Source: Oceanisphaera sp. IT1-181
GTDB lineage: Bacteria > Pseudomonadota > Gammaproteobacteria > Enterobacterales > Aeromonadaceae
Length of the DNA stretch: 64,000 bases
Direction of reading: 5' to 3'
Assembly: GCF_033807535.1 (NCBI RefSeq)
Contig: NZ_CP136856.1
Span: 3,423,501-3,487,500 of the forward strand
Shown here: piece by piece, positions 27,471-36,255 of the stretch
Layout: every line of letters begins with the position of its first letter
Position numbering within the stretch: the stretch's first letter is position 1
The notes under the pieces: generated by a model
The model's input: only the letters and a program-made list of their open reading frames with translations
The model's database searches: none
What the model was told of the DNA's origin: nothing
Translations under genes and position numbers: made by a program

Positions 27471-28409
27471 TTATTCTTCTTTATCCCGTTTGGCTCTGGG
27501 GTGGGCTTGGTCGTAGGCTTTGGCTAAGTGTTGAAAGTCCAGATGGGTGTAAATCTGGGTGGTGGCTAAATCCGCGTGGCCGAGTAGCTCTTGTACCGCG
27601 CGTAAGTCGCCGCTGGATTCCAACATATGAGTAGCGAACGAGTGGCGCAATTTATGGGGGTGAATATGGCTGGATAGTGACTGTTTACCGCCCCACTCGG
27701 CCATGCGCAGTTGTACGCTGCGATGACTAATGCGCCGCTGACGTTGGCTAACAAATAAGGCGAACTGTTCGCCGCCCGCGATGGCATCGCGCACTTTAAG
27801 CCACTTTGCTAGCCATTCCAGCGCCATGCGCCCCACCGGTAAAATCCGCTCTTTATTACCTTTACCGATAACGCGCACTTGGCGTTCATCAAACTGAATA
27901 TCGCCCAGATTTAAATCGACTAATTCTGCCAATCGTAGGCCCGACGAGTACATCAGTTCCATAATGGCGCGATCGCGCACCGCTAACGGATCTGACTCAT
28001 CGATATTCATCAATTGATGCAGCTCATCCACGTCGAGGTTTTTCGGTAACGGGCGGCCTTGCTTGGGCGCGCTCACGCCGCGAGCCGGATTGGCCTGCAG
28101 TTGGCCTTGGATGATCAGCCAATCACAAAAGCTGCGCAGCGCACTTAACTTGGTCGCGATAGAACGCGGCGATAAGCCACCTTTGTGCATGCGGGTGGCA
28201 ATGCCGCGTACATGATTAATGGTGAGCTCAGACCAAGAATGCAGCGCTAACTCAGCCAACTGCTCGGCCATGGCATTAAGGTTGCGGCCATAACCGGTGC
28301 GGGTATTCACGCTTAATTGGCGCTCCACGCGCAGATATTCGAGAAACTCCTCGATAACAAGAATCAGCGCCGCGGTACTGTGGCCCGCACTCTTATCCTG
28401 CTCAATCAT
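27471..28409 (-). CDS. xerC: Site-specific tyrosine recombinase XerC
   Basis: A 312-residue recombinase that resolves chromosome dimers at dif together with XerD. The N-terminal SAM-like DNA-binding domain (EEFLEYLRVERQLSVNTR) is followed by the catalytic domain with Arg in SSGLRLAELV, Lys in VIGKGNKER, His/Arg in HPHKLRHSFATH, His in LLGHADLATTQ and Tyr in IYTHLD. Its ATG overlaps the DUF484 stop by 4 bp (ATGA), indicating coupled translation. Confidence 0.97.
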   Translation of the reverse strand: MIEQDKSAGHSTAALILVIEEFLEYLRVERQLSVNTRTGYGRNLNAMAEQLAELALHSWSELTINHVRGIATRMHKGGLSPRSIATKLSALRSFCDWLIIQGQLQANPARGVSAPKQGRPLPKNLDVDELHQLMNIDESDPLAVRDRAIMELMYSSGLRLAELVDLNLGDIQFDERQVRVIGKGNKERILPVGRMALEWLAKWLKVRDAIAGGEQFALFVSQRQRRISHRSVQLRMAEWGGKQSLSSHIHPHKLRHSFATHMLESSGDLRAVQELLGHADLATTQIYTHLDFQHLAKAYDQAHPRAKRDKEE

Positions 28410-29182
28410 AATGCTTGCGCTGTTACTAGTTCGGGCAATACCCGCGATACTACATCAGCCAATTGACGGAGCAAAAAGGTATCCATATCTGAGCCATAAT
28501 GACCGGCATCGGTGCTGCCAAAGGCCAATAAGCCCAGCTCGCCTTTAGTGCCTAGCCGAATTAAGGCGAAAGAGTTCACTAAGGAGTCTTGAAACAAGCG
28601 CAACTTTTCTTCTTTGCCTAGCCGACCTAAGTATTCGCTTTGGCTAGCCATACGCTCGCGATATAAACGCTCTAATTGTTCTCCGCCTGAGCTGGCCGCA
28701 CCAGGAAAGGTACGCCCATCCACGATTAAACGTACCGCAGGAATGCGTAACTGCTCTTGCAAGCTATGCCGAATGCAAAGCTCGAGTTCAAGTACGCTTT
28801 CGCAATCAAATAAACGTGGCATCAGCTCCATATATACCTGAAAGATACGCTCGTTTTCGCTGGCAACTGTCAGCAGCGCGCTACGCTCATCTTCGAGTTC
28901 ATAAATGCGCAGCCGTTGCTGCTCAAGCTTGGCTTCGACCAATGACAGGCTGCCGCGTTCTTGATGAGGCACCCTTAGCTTGCCTAACAAACTGGGTTGG
29001 CGAGCAAAAAATTCCGGCTCGGCGGCTAAGTAGTCGGCAATACGCGCGTCGTTCAAGCTCGGCTCTCTGGGCTCTAATACTAAATTAGGCATTGAATCTG
29101 GCACTACGTCTGCCCTTAATTCCACTGCTAGATTGGTCGCTAACTTAGGTTCAGCCAAGGTGGCATTGACGGTCTTATTCAT
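28406..29182 (-). CDS. DUF484 family protein (YigA-like)
   Basis: A 258-residue protein with a coiled-coil-like stretch (VEAKLEQQRLRIYELEDERSA) followed by a GAF-like fold (EQLRIPAVRLIV to LALIRLG). DUF484 proteins almost always lie between dapF and xerC, as here; the function is not established. ATGA overlaps on both sides (with dapF and xerC) place it firmly in the operon and fix the start, although the first 35 residues are an extension beyond the conserved core. Confidence 0.9.
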   Translation of the reverse strand: MNKTVNATLAEPKLATNLAVELRADVVPDSMPNLVLEPREPSLNDARIADYLAAEPEFFARQPSLLGKLRVPHQERGSLSLVEAKLEQQRLRIYELEDERSALLTVASENERIFQVYMELMPRLFDCESVLELELCIRHSLQEQLRIPAVRLIVDGRTFPGAASSGGEQLERLYRERMASQSEYLGRLGKEEKLRLFQDSLVNSFALIRLGTKGELGLLAFGSTDAGHYGSDMDTFLLRQLADVVSRVLPELVTAQAL

Positions 29183-30006
29183 AAATTAATTTGTCCATCA
29201 AATACATGCTCAGCCGAGCCTGTCATATACACCGGCTTGCCCGGGCCTTGCCAAGCGATTTGTACGCTACCGTGAGCAAAGTGCACTTGTACGCGATCGC
29301 TAAGCTTACCCCAATAGATGCCCATCACGGCGGCGGCGCAGGCGTTGCTACCACTGGCTAATACTTGGCCGGTGCCACAACTGTAGCTACTAAGCTTAAT
29401 CTCACGGGCATTAAGCACTTGCATAAAACCCACGTTTACTTGATTAGGAAAGCGCTCATGTTGGGCCAACTCAGGGCCTAAGGCGGCCACTAAGTCGGTG
29501 CTAATGTCGTCCACTTCTACGATGCAGTGCGGATTGCCCATGGACACCACGCCGCACAACACGGTTTGTAAGGTTGAGGGCACCAAATAGGTTTTTTCAA
29601 CCTTTTGCGCCTTAAAAGGGATTTTGGCGGGGTCAAATTCGGGGATACCCATATTGACCGTCACCTGATTATCTTTTTCTAGAGTGAGCGTCACATGGCC
29701 GTTTTGGGTGCTAACGCTAATGCGGTCTTTATAGGTTAAGCCTTTTAAGCGCACGAAGCGGGCCAGACAACGGGCGCCATTGCCGCACTGTTGGGTTTCG
29801 CTGCCATCGGCATTAAAAATACGGTAGTGAAAGTCCAGATCCGGATCGTAGGGCGGCTCGATCAGCAATAGCTGATCGAACCCCACACCAAAATGACGAT
29901 CGGCTAATTGCCGAATCACCTCGGGATTAAAAAATACCTTCTGCGTGATGCCATCAACCATCATAAAGTCGTTGCCGAGGGCCTGCATTTTGGAAAAGTG
30001 GATCAC
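29179..30006 (-). CDS. dapF: Diaminopimelate epimerase DapF with an altered active-site loop
   Basis: DapF converts LL- to meso-diaminopimelate for lysine and peptidoglycan. The 275-residue protein follows E. coli DapF along its length (FSKMQALGNDFM at the start, GSVQIAWQGPGKPVYMTG near the end), and the first catalytic cysteine is kept (QQCGNGARC, Cys74). The second half-site is not: where E. coli has ERGAGETQACGSGAC, this protein has SCGTGQVLASGSNAC. Catalytic Cys217 becomes Ser218, Glu208 becomes Ser209, Arg209 becomes Cys210 and Glu213 becomes Gln214. The frame is otherwise clean. Either activity is lost or strongly changed, or a second epimerase exists elsewhere. The GTG start follows AAGGGGA and lies 9 bp after lysA. 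Confidence 0.93.
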   Translation of the reverse strand: MIHFSKMQALGNDFMMVDGITQKVFFNPEVIRQLADRHFGVGFDQLLLIEPPYDPDLDFHYRIFNADGSETQQCGNGARCLARFVRLKGLTYKDRISVSTQNGHVTLTLEKDNQVTVNMGIPEFDPAKIPFKAQKVEKTYLVPSTLQTVLCGVVSMGNPHCIVEVDDISTDLVAALGPELAQHERFPNQVNVGFMQVLNAREIKLSSYSCGTGQVLASGSNACAAAVMGIYWGKLSDRVQVHFAHGSVQIAWQGPGKPVYMTGSAEHVFDGQINL

Positions 30007-30015
30007 AGATTCCCC

Positions 30016-31272
30016 TTAAGCCTTGGGCAGCAAGTGCTCACCGCGCCACAAATCGTTAAGTTGTTCGCGCTCACGTACGACTGTGGCAGTGGCACCATCA
30101 ACCATAATTTCGGCGCCGCGGGGACGACTGTTGTAGTTAGACGCCATCACAAAGCCATAAGCACCGGCTGAACGTACCGCCAGCAAGTCGCCTTCGGTAA
30201 TCGCCAATTCACGGTCTTTACCGATAAAGTCACCGGTCTCACAAATTGGGCCCACTACGTCATATACCGCAGATGGGCGTTCTAAGGTGCTATCTACCGG
30301 AATTATGGCCTGCCAAGCGCTGTATAAGGCTGGGCGAATTAAATCATTCATGGCCGCATCGACGATGGCGAAGCTTTTCGCCTCTCCTGGCTTTAAATGC
30401 TCAACGCGGGTCAATAATACTCCAGCGTTAGCAGCAATGGCGCGGCCCGGTTCAAATACCAGCGTTAGCTTACGACCTTGCAACTTAGCCTTAATTTGCT
30501 TTACGTACTCTCTGGGCTCTGGTGGCGTTTCGTCGTCATAACGCACGCCTAAGCCACCGCCCACATCCAGATGCTTAATGTGAATGCCGTCAGCGGCCAG
30601 TGCATCAATCAGCACTAATAATTTATCGACCGCTTCTAAGAATGGCGCCACTTCGGTGAGCTGAGAGCCAATGTGGCAATCCAAACCGTGAATCTTTAAG
30701 TTTTTCATCTCAGCCGCATGGCGGTAAATGTCTTGGGCTTGCTCGATAGGAATACCAAACTTATTTTCTTTAAGACCAGTCGAAATATAAGGATGGGTGC
30801 CTGCATCTATGTCCGGATTTACACGGATCGAGATCGGAGCCACACGGCCCATACGACCGGCAACCTCGTTGATACGTGACAGTTCGGCCACGGATTCGAC
30901 GTTAAAACAGAAGATATTTTTTTCCAGCGCAAACTCGATTTCATCGACTCGCTTGCCCACGCCAGAGAATACTACCTTGCTGGCATCGCCGCCGGCGGCT
31001 AGAACGCGGCACAACTCGCCCTTAGAAACGATATCAAAGCCAGAGCCTAAACGTGCCAGCACATCCAGTACTGCCAAGTTAGAGTTGGCTTTTACCGCGT
31101 AACAAATTAGGTGCGGAAAATCACCGGCGGCTTGGTCGAATGCATGCCAATGGCGCTCTAAGGTTGCGCGTGAATAAACATATAAGGGGGTGCCGTGTTG
31201 TGCGGCCAGTGCTGTTAAATCGCAGGCTTCACCGTAAAGGCGGCCATCTTCCTGATAATTAAAATAATCCAA
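30016..31272 (-). CDS. lysA: Diaminopimelate decarboxylase LysA
   Basis: This 418-residue PLP enzyme of the fold-III class makes lysine from meso-diaminopimelate. PLP-lysine lies in CYAVKANSNLAVL (near residue 60), the phosphate-binding and substrate residues in HCHIGSQL-type and FEPGRAI segments, and the active-site cysteine in CETGDFIGKDREL. It sits between lptM and dapF, the arrangement found in Vibrio and Aeromonas but not in E. coli. Gaps of 11 and 9 bp suggest one operon. Confidence 0.97.
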   Translation of the reverse strand: MDYFNYQEDGRLYGEACDLTALAAQHGTPLYVYSRATLERHWHAFDQAAGDFPHLICYAVKANSNLAVLDVLARLGSGFDIVSKGELCRVLAAGGDASKVVFSGVGKRVDEIEFALEKNIFCFNVESVAELSRINEVAGRMGRVAPISIRVNPDIDAGTHPYISTGLKENKFGIPIEQAQDIYRHAAEMKNLKIHGLDCHIGSQLTEVAPFLEAVDKLLVLIDALAADGIHIKHLDVGGGLGVRYDDETPPEPREYVKQIKAKLQGRKLTLVFEPGRAIAANAGVLLTRVEHLKPGEAKSFAIVDAAMNDLIRPALYSAWQAIIPVDSTLERPSAVYDVVGPICETGDFIGKDRELAITEGDLLAVRSAGAYGFVMASNYNSRPRGAEIMVDGATATVVREREQLNDLWRGEHLLPKA

Positions 31273-31283
31273 GGTGTTTTCCT

Positions 31284-31406
31284 TTACGACTGCTCAACGT
31301 GAGGTGGATTGGCTTGCGTTTCGGGCAAGGTTAACGGCCCTTTCAGGCCACATGCCGACAAACTTAGGCATAATGCCATCAATGTGGTTAACTTGAGTAT
31401 CTTCAT
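31284..31406 (-). CDS. lptM: Small lipoprotein LptM (YifL), LPS-translocon maturation factor
   Basis: A 40-residue lipoprotein. After MKILKLTT comes a hydrophobic stretch and the lipobox LSACGLKGPLTLP; CGLKGPL is the hallmark of this family. LptM assists disulphide maturation of the LptDE translocon in the outer membrane. The start is the ATG at 31406; the longer open frame upstream overlaps cyaY and is not real. It heads the lysA-dapF operon. Confidence 0.92.
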   Translation of the reverse strand: MKILKLTTLMALCLSLSACGLKGPLTLPETQANPPHVEQS

Positions 31407-31478
31407 AGGATGACTGTGAATATGTTTCCAGGCTCTTATAATCTCATTCATATTCTCAAAAGCAATAGGAAGCGGATC

Positions 31479-31790
31479 ATGAAAGACAGTGAGTTTCATG
31501 CCTTGGCTGACGCCATTTACCAACACATTGAAACCAGTATCGATAACAGTGGTGTCGATATTGATTGCGAAACCATAGGCGGCGTGATGACGCTGACCTT
31601 CGAAAACAACGTTAAATTCGTGATTAATCGCCAAGAGCCCCTGCATCAAATCTGGCTGGCCACCCGTGAAAACGGCCATCACTTTGCCCTAAAAGACGAG
31701 CAATGGATTGATAATCGCCAAGGCCACGAGCTACTCAGCTGGCTGAGCCTGCAGGCACAACGCCAAGGTGAAACCGAACTGGCGCTGTAA
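31479..31790 (+). CDS. cyaY: Frataxin homologue CyaY
   Basis: A 103-residue iron-binding regulator of Fe-S cluster assembly. The acidic first helix and the sheet residues (DIDCETIGGVMTLTFEN, KFVINRQEPLHQIWLAT, HFAL) are typical. I chose the ATG at 31479 with AGGAAGCG upstream, giving normal family length; the open frame extends further left but overlaps lptM. It diverges from lptM and converges on cyaA. Confidence 0.95.
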   Translation: MKDSEFHALADAIYQHIETSIDNSGVDIDCETIGGVMTLTFENNVKFVINRQEPLHQIWLATRENGHHFALKDEQWIDNRQGHELLSWLSLQAQRQGETELAL

Positions 31791-31881
31791 GCTAGCGACG
31801 CTCAGTTCGTTGCCTGACTTTATCAGCTAACTGCTTGTTAATTAACTACTATCAAATCACTTATTCTCAAGTAACAGTTTA

Positions 31882-34374
31882 TCAACTAAAGAGCGCCGGG
31901 GCTTCGTCTCGGCCCTCTTTGCTGGTTTTAAAGGGCAACACTTTTTGCTGCCCTTGCTCTTCTACTATCTCGTAATACTGAGGCAGATTAAAGTGTGCAA
32001 AGCGGCTTTGGCCCGCGCCTTGCTGATTTGAAGCGTAAAACCGATTAATGCTTTGTATCAGCTCATCTTTACTGCCAGAAATCTGCCGATATACCTCTAC
32101 TCGATTAGCTTCATCCAAAATATACAGGTTGTAGTCGTCACCGCTGTCTTCGAAGAAAAATTGCATTAGGCCTTCGCTGGCATACACATCGACGATGTCT
32201 GGCACCGGCTTGCCCACTTGTTGATCCAGCTTCAGGCTGCCGTGGGAGGTGGATGGTCGCAGCTCTGGCTCAACCACCGCTTGTTTTTGTACGCTCACAC
32301 CGCGACGTTCGAAGAAGATGCTGTGCTCTTCCGTACCTAGGCGCACGGTTTTAACTGTGCTGCCTTGATCCCGCGCCAGCCGTAAACTGATGCATTCTTT
32401 CACTAACAACTCAAAACGGGTGCGGATCAGGCTGCGAAAATTCAGGCTGTAGCAAAATATCTGCACGCTTTCTGGCGGTGTGGCCCCTTGATGCATCTTG
32501 CCCAAGATAGTGGTCAAAGCTTCGAGTATCGCCGCTGGGCCACTGAAGTGTAAGGAGCGAATTTCATCCCAAGAGTTGCGATACAAGACATCAATCGAGC
32601 CCACCAAGTTTTCTCTTTGCTGGCCAAAGCTAAAGGGATCACTGGTTTTGGTGGTAAATTCAATGGCTCGGCTACGCCACTGGGCGGTGGGATCTTGTTC
32701 TAGATTCAGAAAAATACCTAACTCGCGTACTTCACAGGGTCGGCTGAGCGCCAAGTTGCTGGGTGAAGGGGCTCGAACCAGAAAAACACGAGCCAAATCG
32801 CGGCAGAACTCCTGTAAGTGCTGTAAGTTAACGTCCGTATCTTGATTAAACAGCTGCAGCTCGGTGTCGTTCGTTAATAGGCCATTAAAATGCGCCCAGG
32901 CCACCAACTTACTGGCGTAACGGCTGTGCTCTAAAGGCTTACGGCCAATGAGCTCGGTGGCGGTCAGGCCTTGCTTATATAAATACCATCCTGCGTCATG
33001 CAGGCGGCCTTCTGGCACTTGCACCAAGCTGATATTGGCCTCTGATAAGTCTGGCGCTATGCCTAAGTTGATCAGCTGCACTTTGCCCGGCAGGTTTTCG
33101 AAGGCGGCATACAACTTGCGCGATAAAATGCCGATATCTTCTGGGTTAATCGACTCGCTGATGCGGTTACGCTGGGCAAACTGGATCAAATTACGATAGC
33201 TATGCATCAAGGCTTCCAGCAGCTCTTTATAAGCCAGCCTAACCTGCTCTACTTTCCAATGATCACGATTATTGAGCAAGGCAACTTTGTCCGCCGGCCA
33301 TTCCCAGGCCGCGATCAAGCGCTTAATTTGCTCGTGGCGCCGAGCATAGCGCGCTTGGCTTAAGTCCACGCCTTGGGATATTTTCAAGTAGAAACAACGT
33401 CGCACTAAGTCGAGGCGCTTTTCATCATCGATGGACTTCAGATACCCCGTCACCTTCTCCAACATCAACATATAGTGATCTTGGCGCTCATCGAGTCGGT
33501 CCGCGTCGTGTAAATGCCCTTTTAAATCCCGGCACAGCAGCTGAGTATCAGGATACTCATGGGAATAGGCTTCCATCAGAATGGTTTTCAGCACCGCCTT
33601 ATAAGGCGAGTCGATACTTTTATACAGCTGCCACAGCGCAGAGCCAAAATACTCTTCCGCTGGAATACGGGCAAAGCCGCCTAAATCCAGCCACTCATCA
33701 TGATTCAGGGTGCCGTTGGCAAATTGCTCCGCCACAAAGCTGTCGTAACGCGGCCCCAATTGTCCGGGCGCGAACATCCACACCAAGCGCTTGCCGGCAA
33801 TCACTAAATGGCTGCGATAAAATTCATCCAGCAATAACAAGTGCTGGGCACTGCCACAGCTTTCGCCGGCGACGGACTCTTCATTATCGGTACGAAACTT
33901 GTTATCTGGGATCAAAAACAGATTCAGCTCAACTTGGCGCTGAGCGGCCCATTGGGAAATAAGCAGGCATTTTTGTTGCAGCCACGCCACCCGCTCGGAC
34001 GCCATGGTGTGGGAATAGCAGACCCAAACATCGAGATCTGAGTCGAGACTTTGGCCAATGGAAGAAGTACTGCCCATGCAGTAGACGCCAAAAATTTCAT
34101 TGTGCCCAGATTCCAAGCCTTGATGGCCGTTGGCCGCTTGACATAAGTCATCAATAAATTCTTGTTGGCGAGCATTAGGTAAAAATTGGCACACACCCGC
34201 AGGTACATCACCCGGTACGAAACCAGGCAACAGGGGGTGATGGTAATGCAGCAACACCGGCAGTAGTTGGAATACTTGCTGCCCGTAACGGCTCATGACC
34301 GCGAGGGCATGGGCTTGTTTTTGCTCATTAAACTGATCACATCGCGCTAAGAGCTGATGAAAATTCTCGTGCAA
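31882..34374 (-). CDS. cyaA: Class I adenylate cyclase
   Basis: It makes cAMP for CRP-dependent control. The N-terminal catalytic domain has the nucleotidyltransferase signature MGSTSSIGQSLDSDLDVWVCY, and LLHYHHPL matches E. coli. The C-terminal half is the regulatory, PTS-responsive part. I propose a UUG start at 34374 (830 residues): it has AAAGG 9 bases upstream, and from it the distance to GQQV(F/Y) is exactly that in E. coli CyaA, which also starts with UUG. The open frame continues to 34473, with an ATG at 34431, but that ATG lies inside a CRP box and lacks a ribosome binding site. It is divergent from hemC. Confidence 0.95.
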   Translation of the reverse strand: MHENFHQLLARCDQFNEQKQAHALAVMSRYGQQVFQLLPVLLHYHHPLLPGFVPGDVPAGVCQFLPNARQQEFIDDLCQAANGHQGLESGHNEIFGVYCMGSTSSIGQSLDSDLDVWVCYSHTMASERVAWLQQKCLLISQWAAQRQVELNLFLIPDNKFRTDNEESVAGESCGSAQHLLLLDEFYRSHLVIAGKRLVWMFAPGQLGPRYDSFVAEQFANGTLNHDEWLDLGGFARIPAEEYFGSALWQLYKSIDSPYKAVLKTILMEAYSHEYPDTQLLCRDLKGHLHDADRLDERQDHYMLMLEKVTGYLKSIDDEKRLDLVRRCFYLKISQGVDLSQARYARRHEQIKRLIAAWEWPADKVALLNNRDHWKVEQVRLAYKELLEALMHSYRNLIQFAQRNRISESINPEDIGILSRKLYAAFENLPGKVQLINLGIAPDLSEANISLVQVPEGRLHDAGWYLYKQGLTATELIGRKPLEHSRYASKLVAWAHFNGLLTNDTELQLFNQDTDVNLQHLQEFCRDLARVFLVRAPSPSNLALSRPCEVRELGIFLNLEQDPTAQWRSRAIEFTTKTSDPFSFGQQRENLVGSIDVLYRNSWDEIRSLHFSGPAAILEALTTILGKMHQGATPPESVQIFCYSLNFRSLIRTRFELLVKECISLRLARDQGSTVKTVRLGTEEHSIFFERRGVSVQKQAVVEPELRPSTSHGSLKLDQQVGKPVPDIVDVYASEGLMQFFFEDSGDDYNLYILDEANRVEVYRQISGSKDELIQSINRFYASNQQGAGQSRFAHFNLPQYYEIVEEQGQQKVLPFKTSKEGRDEAPALFS

Positions 34375-34422
34375 ATGTACAGGCCTTTGGTGGACCGACA
34401 CGGACTCAAATCGAGTCAAAAG

Positions 34423-34438
34423 TGTGATCATGGTAACA
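34423..34438 (-). promoter_or_regulatory. CRP-cAMP box upstream of cyaA
   Basis: TGTGA-TCATGG-TAACA matches 9 of 10 defined positions of the CRP consensus. It lies about 50 bp upstream of the proposed UUG start of cyaA and about 130 bp from hemC. In E. coli CRP represses cyaA from a comparable position. Confidence 0.65.
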
Positions 34439-34570
34439 ATTTGGCAATAGATGAACAATATATGTCGCACCAAACCGCTTCAAGATGGTGCCTAAGCGGC
34501 TTTCTCCCCTGTAATGACAGCACAGGAATGATAATATCGAGTCATTAGTGGATATTGAGAAGAGATTCAA

Positions 34571-35500
34571 ATGGCAAATCGCACCATACGTATAGCTACG
34601 CGCAAGAGTCTGCTGGCCCTGTGGCAGGCTCATTATGTTAAAGAGCAGCTGGAATTGCTGCATCCGCACATTACCGTTGAACTGGTGCCCATGACCACTA
34701 AAGGCGACGTGCTCTTGGACACACCTTTGGCCAAGATTGGCGGCAAAGGCTTGTTTATTAAAGAATTAGAGCAAGCTATGCTGGAAGGCAGAGCCGACAT
34801 CGCCGTACATTCTATGAAAGACGTGCCAGTCGAGTTTCCTGAAGGTTTAGGCTTAACGGTAATTTGTGAGCGCGAAGACCCGCGCGATGCGTTTGTTTCC
34901 AATAACTATACCCATTTAGAGCAGTTACCTGCCGGTGCTGTGGTTGGTACCGCCAGCTTGCGCCGCGAATGCCAAATTCGCGCTCGTTATCCGCACCTAG
35001 AAATTAAAGTACTACGCGGCAACGTGCAAACCCGTTTGCGCAAGCTCGATGACGGCGAATATGACGCCATTATCTTGGCTGCCGCCGGCCTGAAGCGCTT
35101 AGATCTAGAAGACCGCATTGCCGGCTTAATGAGCCCAGAAGACAGCTTGCCCGCCAATGGCCAAGGTGCCGTGGGTATCGAATGCCGCGTTGATGACGCC
35201 GAGTTACTCGCATTATTAGCGCCTTTGGATCATTACGAGAGCCGCCTGCGCGTAGAAGCGGAGCGCGCCATGAATAAAGGCTTGATGGGCGGTTGCCAGG
35301 TGCCCATTGGTGCTTATGCAGAATTGCAAGGCGACCAGCTGTGGTTGCGCGGTTTAGTAGGCCGCCCTGATGGCAGCGAAGTGATTTATGAAGAAATGAC
35401 TGGTCCTGCTACCCAAGGTAAAGAAATGGGTGCCGAAATGGCCAAGCGTTTACTCGCCCGTGGTGCCGATAAAATACTAGCCGAGGTGGTTGAGTCATGA
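34571..35500 (+). CDS. hemC: Porphobilinogen deaminase HemC
   Basis: A 309-residue enzyme that joins four porphobilinogen units into hydroxymethylbilane. The catalytic Asp lies in VHSMKDVPVEFP, Arg residues in the TASLRR and LRGNVQTRL loops, and the cofactor-binding Cys in MGGCQVPIGAY. First gene of hemCDXY, divergent from cyaA as in E. coli; AGAGATTC precedes the ATG. Confidence 0.98.
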   Translation: MANRTIRIATRKSLLALWQAHYVKEQLELLHPHITVELVPMTTKGDVLLDTPLAKIGGKGLFIKELEQAMLEGRADIAVHSMKDVPVEFPEGLGLTVICEREDPRDAFVSNNYTHLEQLPAGAVVGTASLRRECQIRARYPHLEIKVLRGNVQTRLRKLDDGEYDAIILAAAGLKRLDLEDRIAGLMSPEDSLPANGQGAVGIECRVDDAELLALLAPLDHYESRLRVEAERAMNKGLMGGCQVPIGAYAELQGDQLWLRGLVGRPDGSEVIYEEMTGPATQGKEMGAEMAKRLLARGADKILAEVVES

Positions 35501-36255
35501 TCCCGTTGGTGGTGCGCCCCGAGCCTCAGGCCAGTAGTTTAAGCCAAGCTTTGCTTGCGGCCGGCCACCAACCGGTGACCAGCCCTTTGCTCAGCTTTGT
35601 AGAGGGTAATGAGCTCAACCGCCTACCCGCGTTACTGAGTTCGCTTTCAAGCGCAGATTATGTGATAGCGGTCAGCGTACAAGCGGTAAATTTTACGCAT
35701 ACTGCCTTACAGAGCAAAGGCTTAGTTTGGCCTAAGGCTCACTATATCGCGGTGGGCGAAGCCACCGGCAATGCCTTTGCCACCGTGGGCGTCTTAGGCG
35801 CCGCCGTACCGGACGACCCGCGCTCTGAGGGCATTATTGCGTTGCCCGGCTTAGATGAATTAACTGAGCGTCGCGTAGTTATTTTACGCGGTAACGGTGG
35901 GCGGCATATGATAGCGCCCACCTTGACCGGACGCGGGGCAAGGGTCGATTATTGTGAAGTATATCGTCGCCAATATCTTCAAGACCCAGATGGAAAACTG
36001 TTGAAAAGCTGGCAGAGCCAAGGTGTGGACAGTATTATCATCACCAGTGGTGGTTTATTAAGCCATATTGTGCAATTGGCAACGGCCAGCGCAAAGGACT
36101 GGCTGCTAAGCCGTTTATTGATTGTGCCCAGCATACGCGTAGTAGAAGAAGCCAAGGAGCTGGGCTTCACTCAGATCATAAATGCAGAAGGTGCATCCAA
36201 TCAGGCTCTGATTGCCGCTCTGGATGAAAGGAACCCCAATGACAGACAAGACTGA
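35497..36255 (+). CDS. hemD: Uroporphyrinogen-III synthase HemD
   Basis: A 252-residue two-domain enzyme that closes and inverts ring D of hydroxymethylbilane. The family is poorly conserved; the RPEPQASSLSQAL start, the AVGEATG segment, LRGNGGRHMIA and TSGGLLSHI segments fit. The ATG overlaps the hemC stop (ATGA), so the two are translationally coupled. Confidence 0.94.
   Translation: MIPLVVRPEPQASSLSQALLAAGHQPVTSPLLSFVEGNELNRLPALLSSLSSADYVIAVSVQAVNFTHTALQSKGLVWPKAHYIAVGEATGNAFATVGVLGAAVPDDPRSEGIIALPGLDELTERRVVILRGNGGRHMIAPTLTGRGARVDYCEVYRRQYLQDPDGKLLKSWQSQGVDSIIITSGGLLSHIVQLATASAKDWLLSRLLIVPSIRVVEEAKELGFTQIINAEGASNQALIAALDERNPNDRQD

Noticed and set aside
31407..31682. Longer version of the LptM frame
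   Set aside because: It runs antisense through cyaY; only the last 40 codons make a typical lipoprotein.
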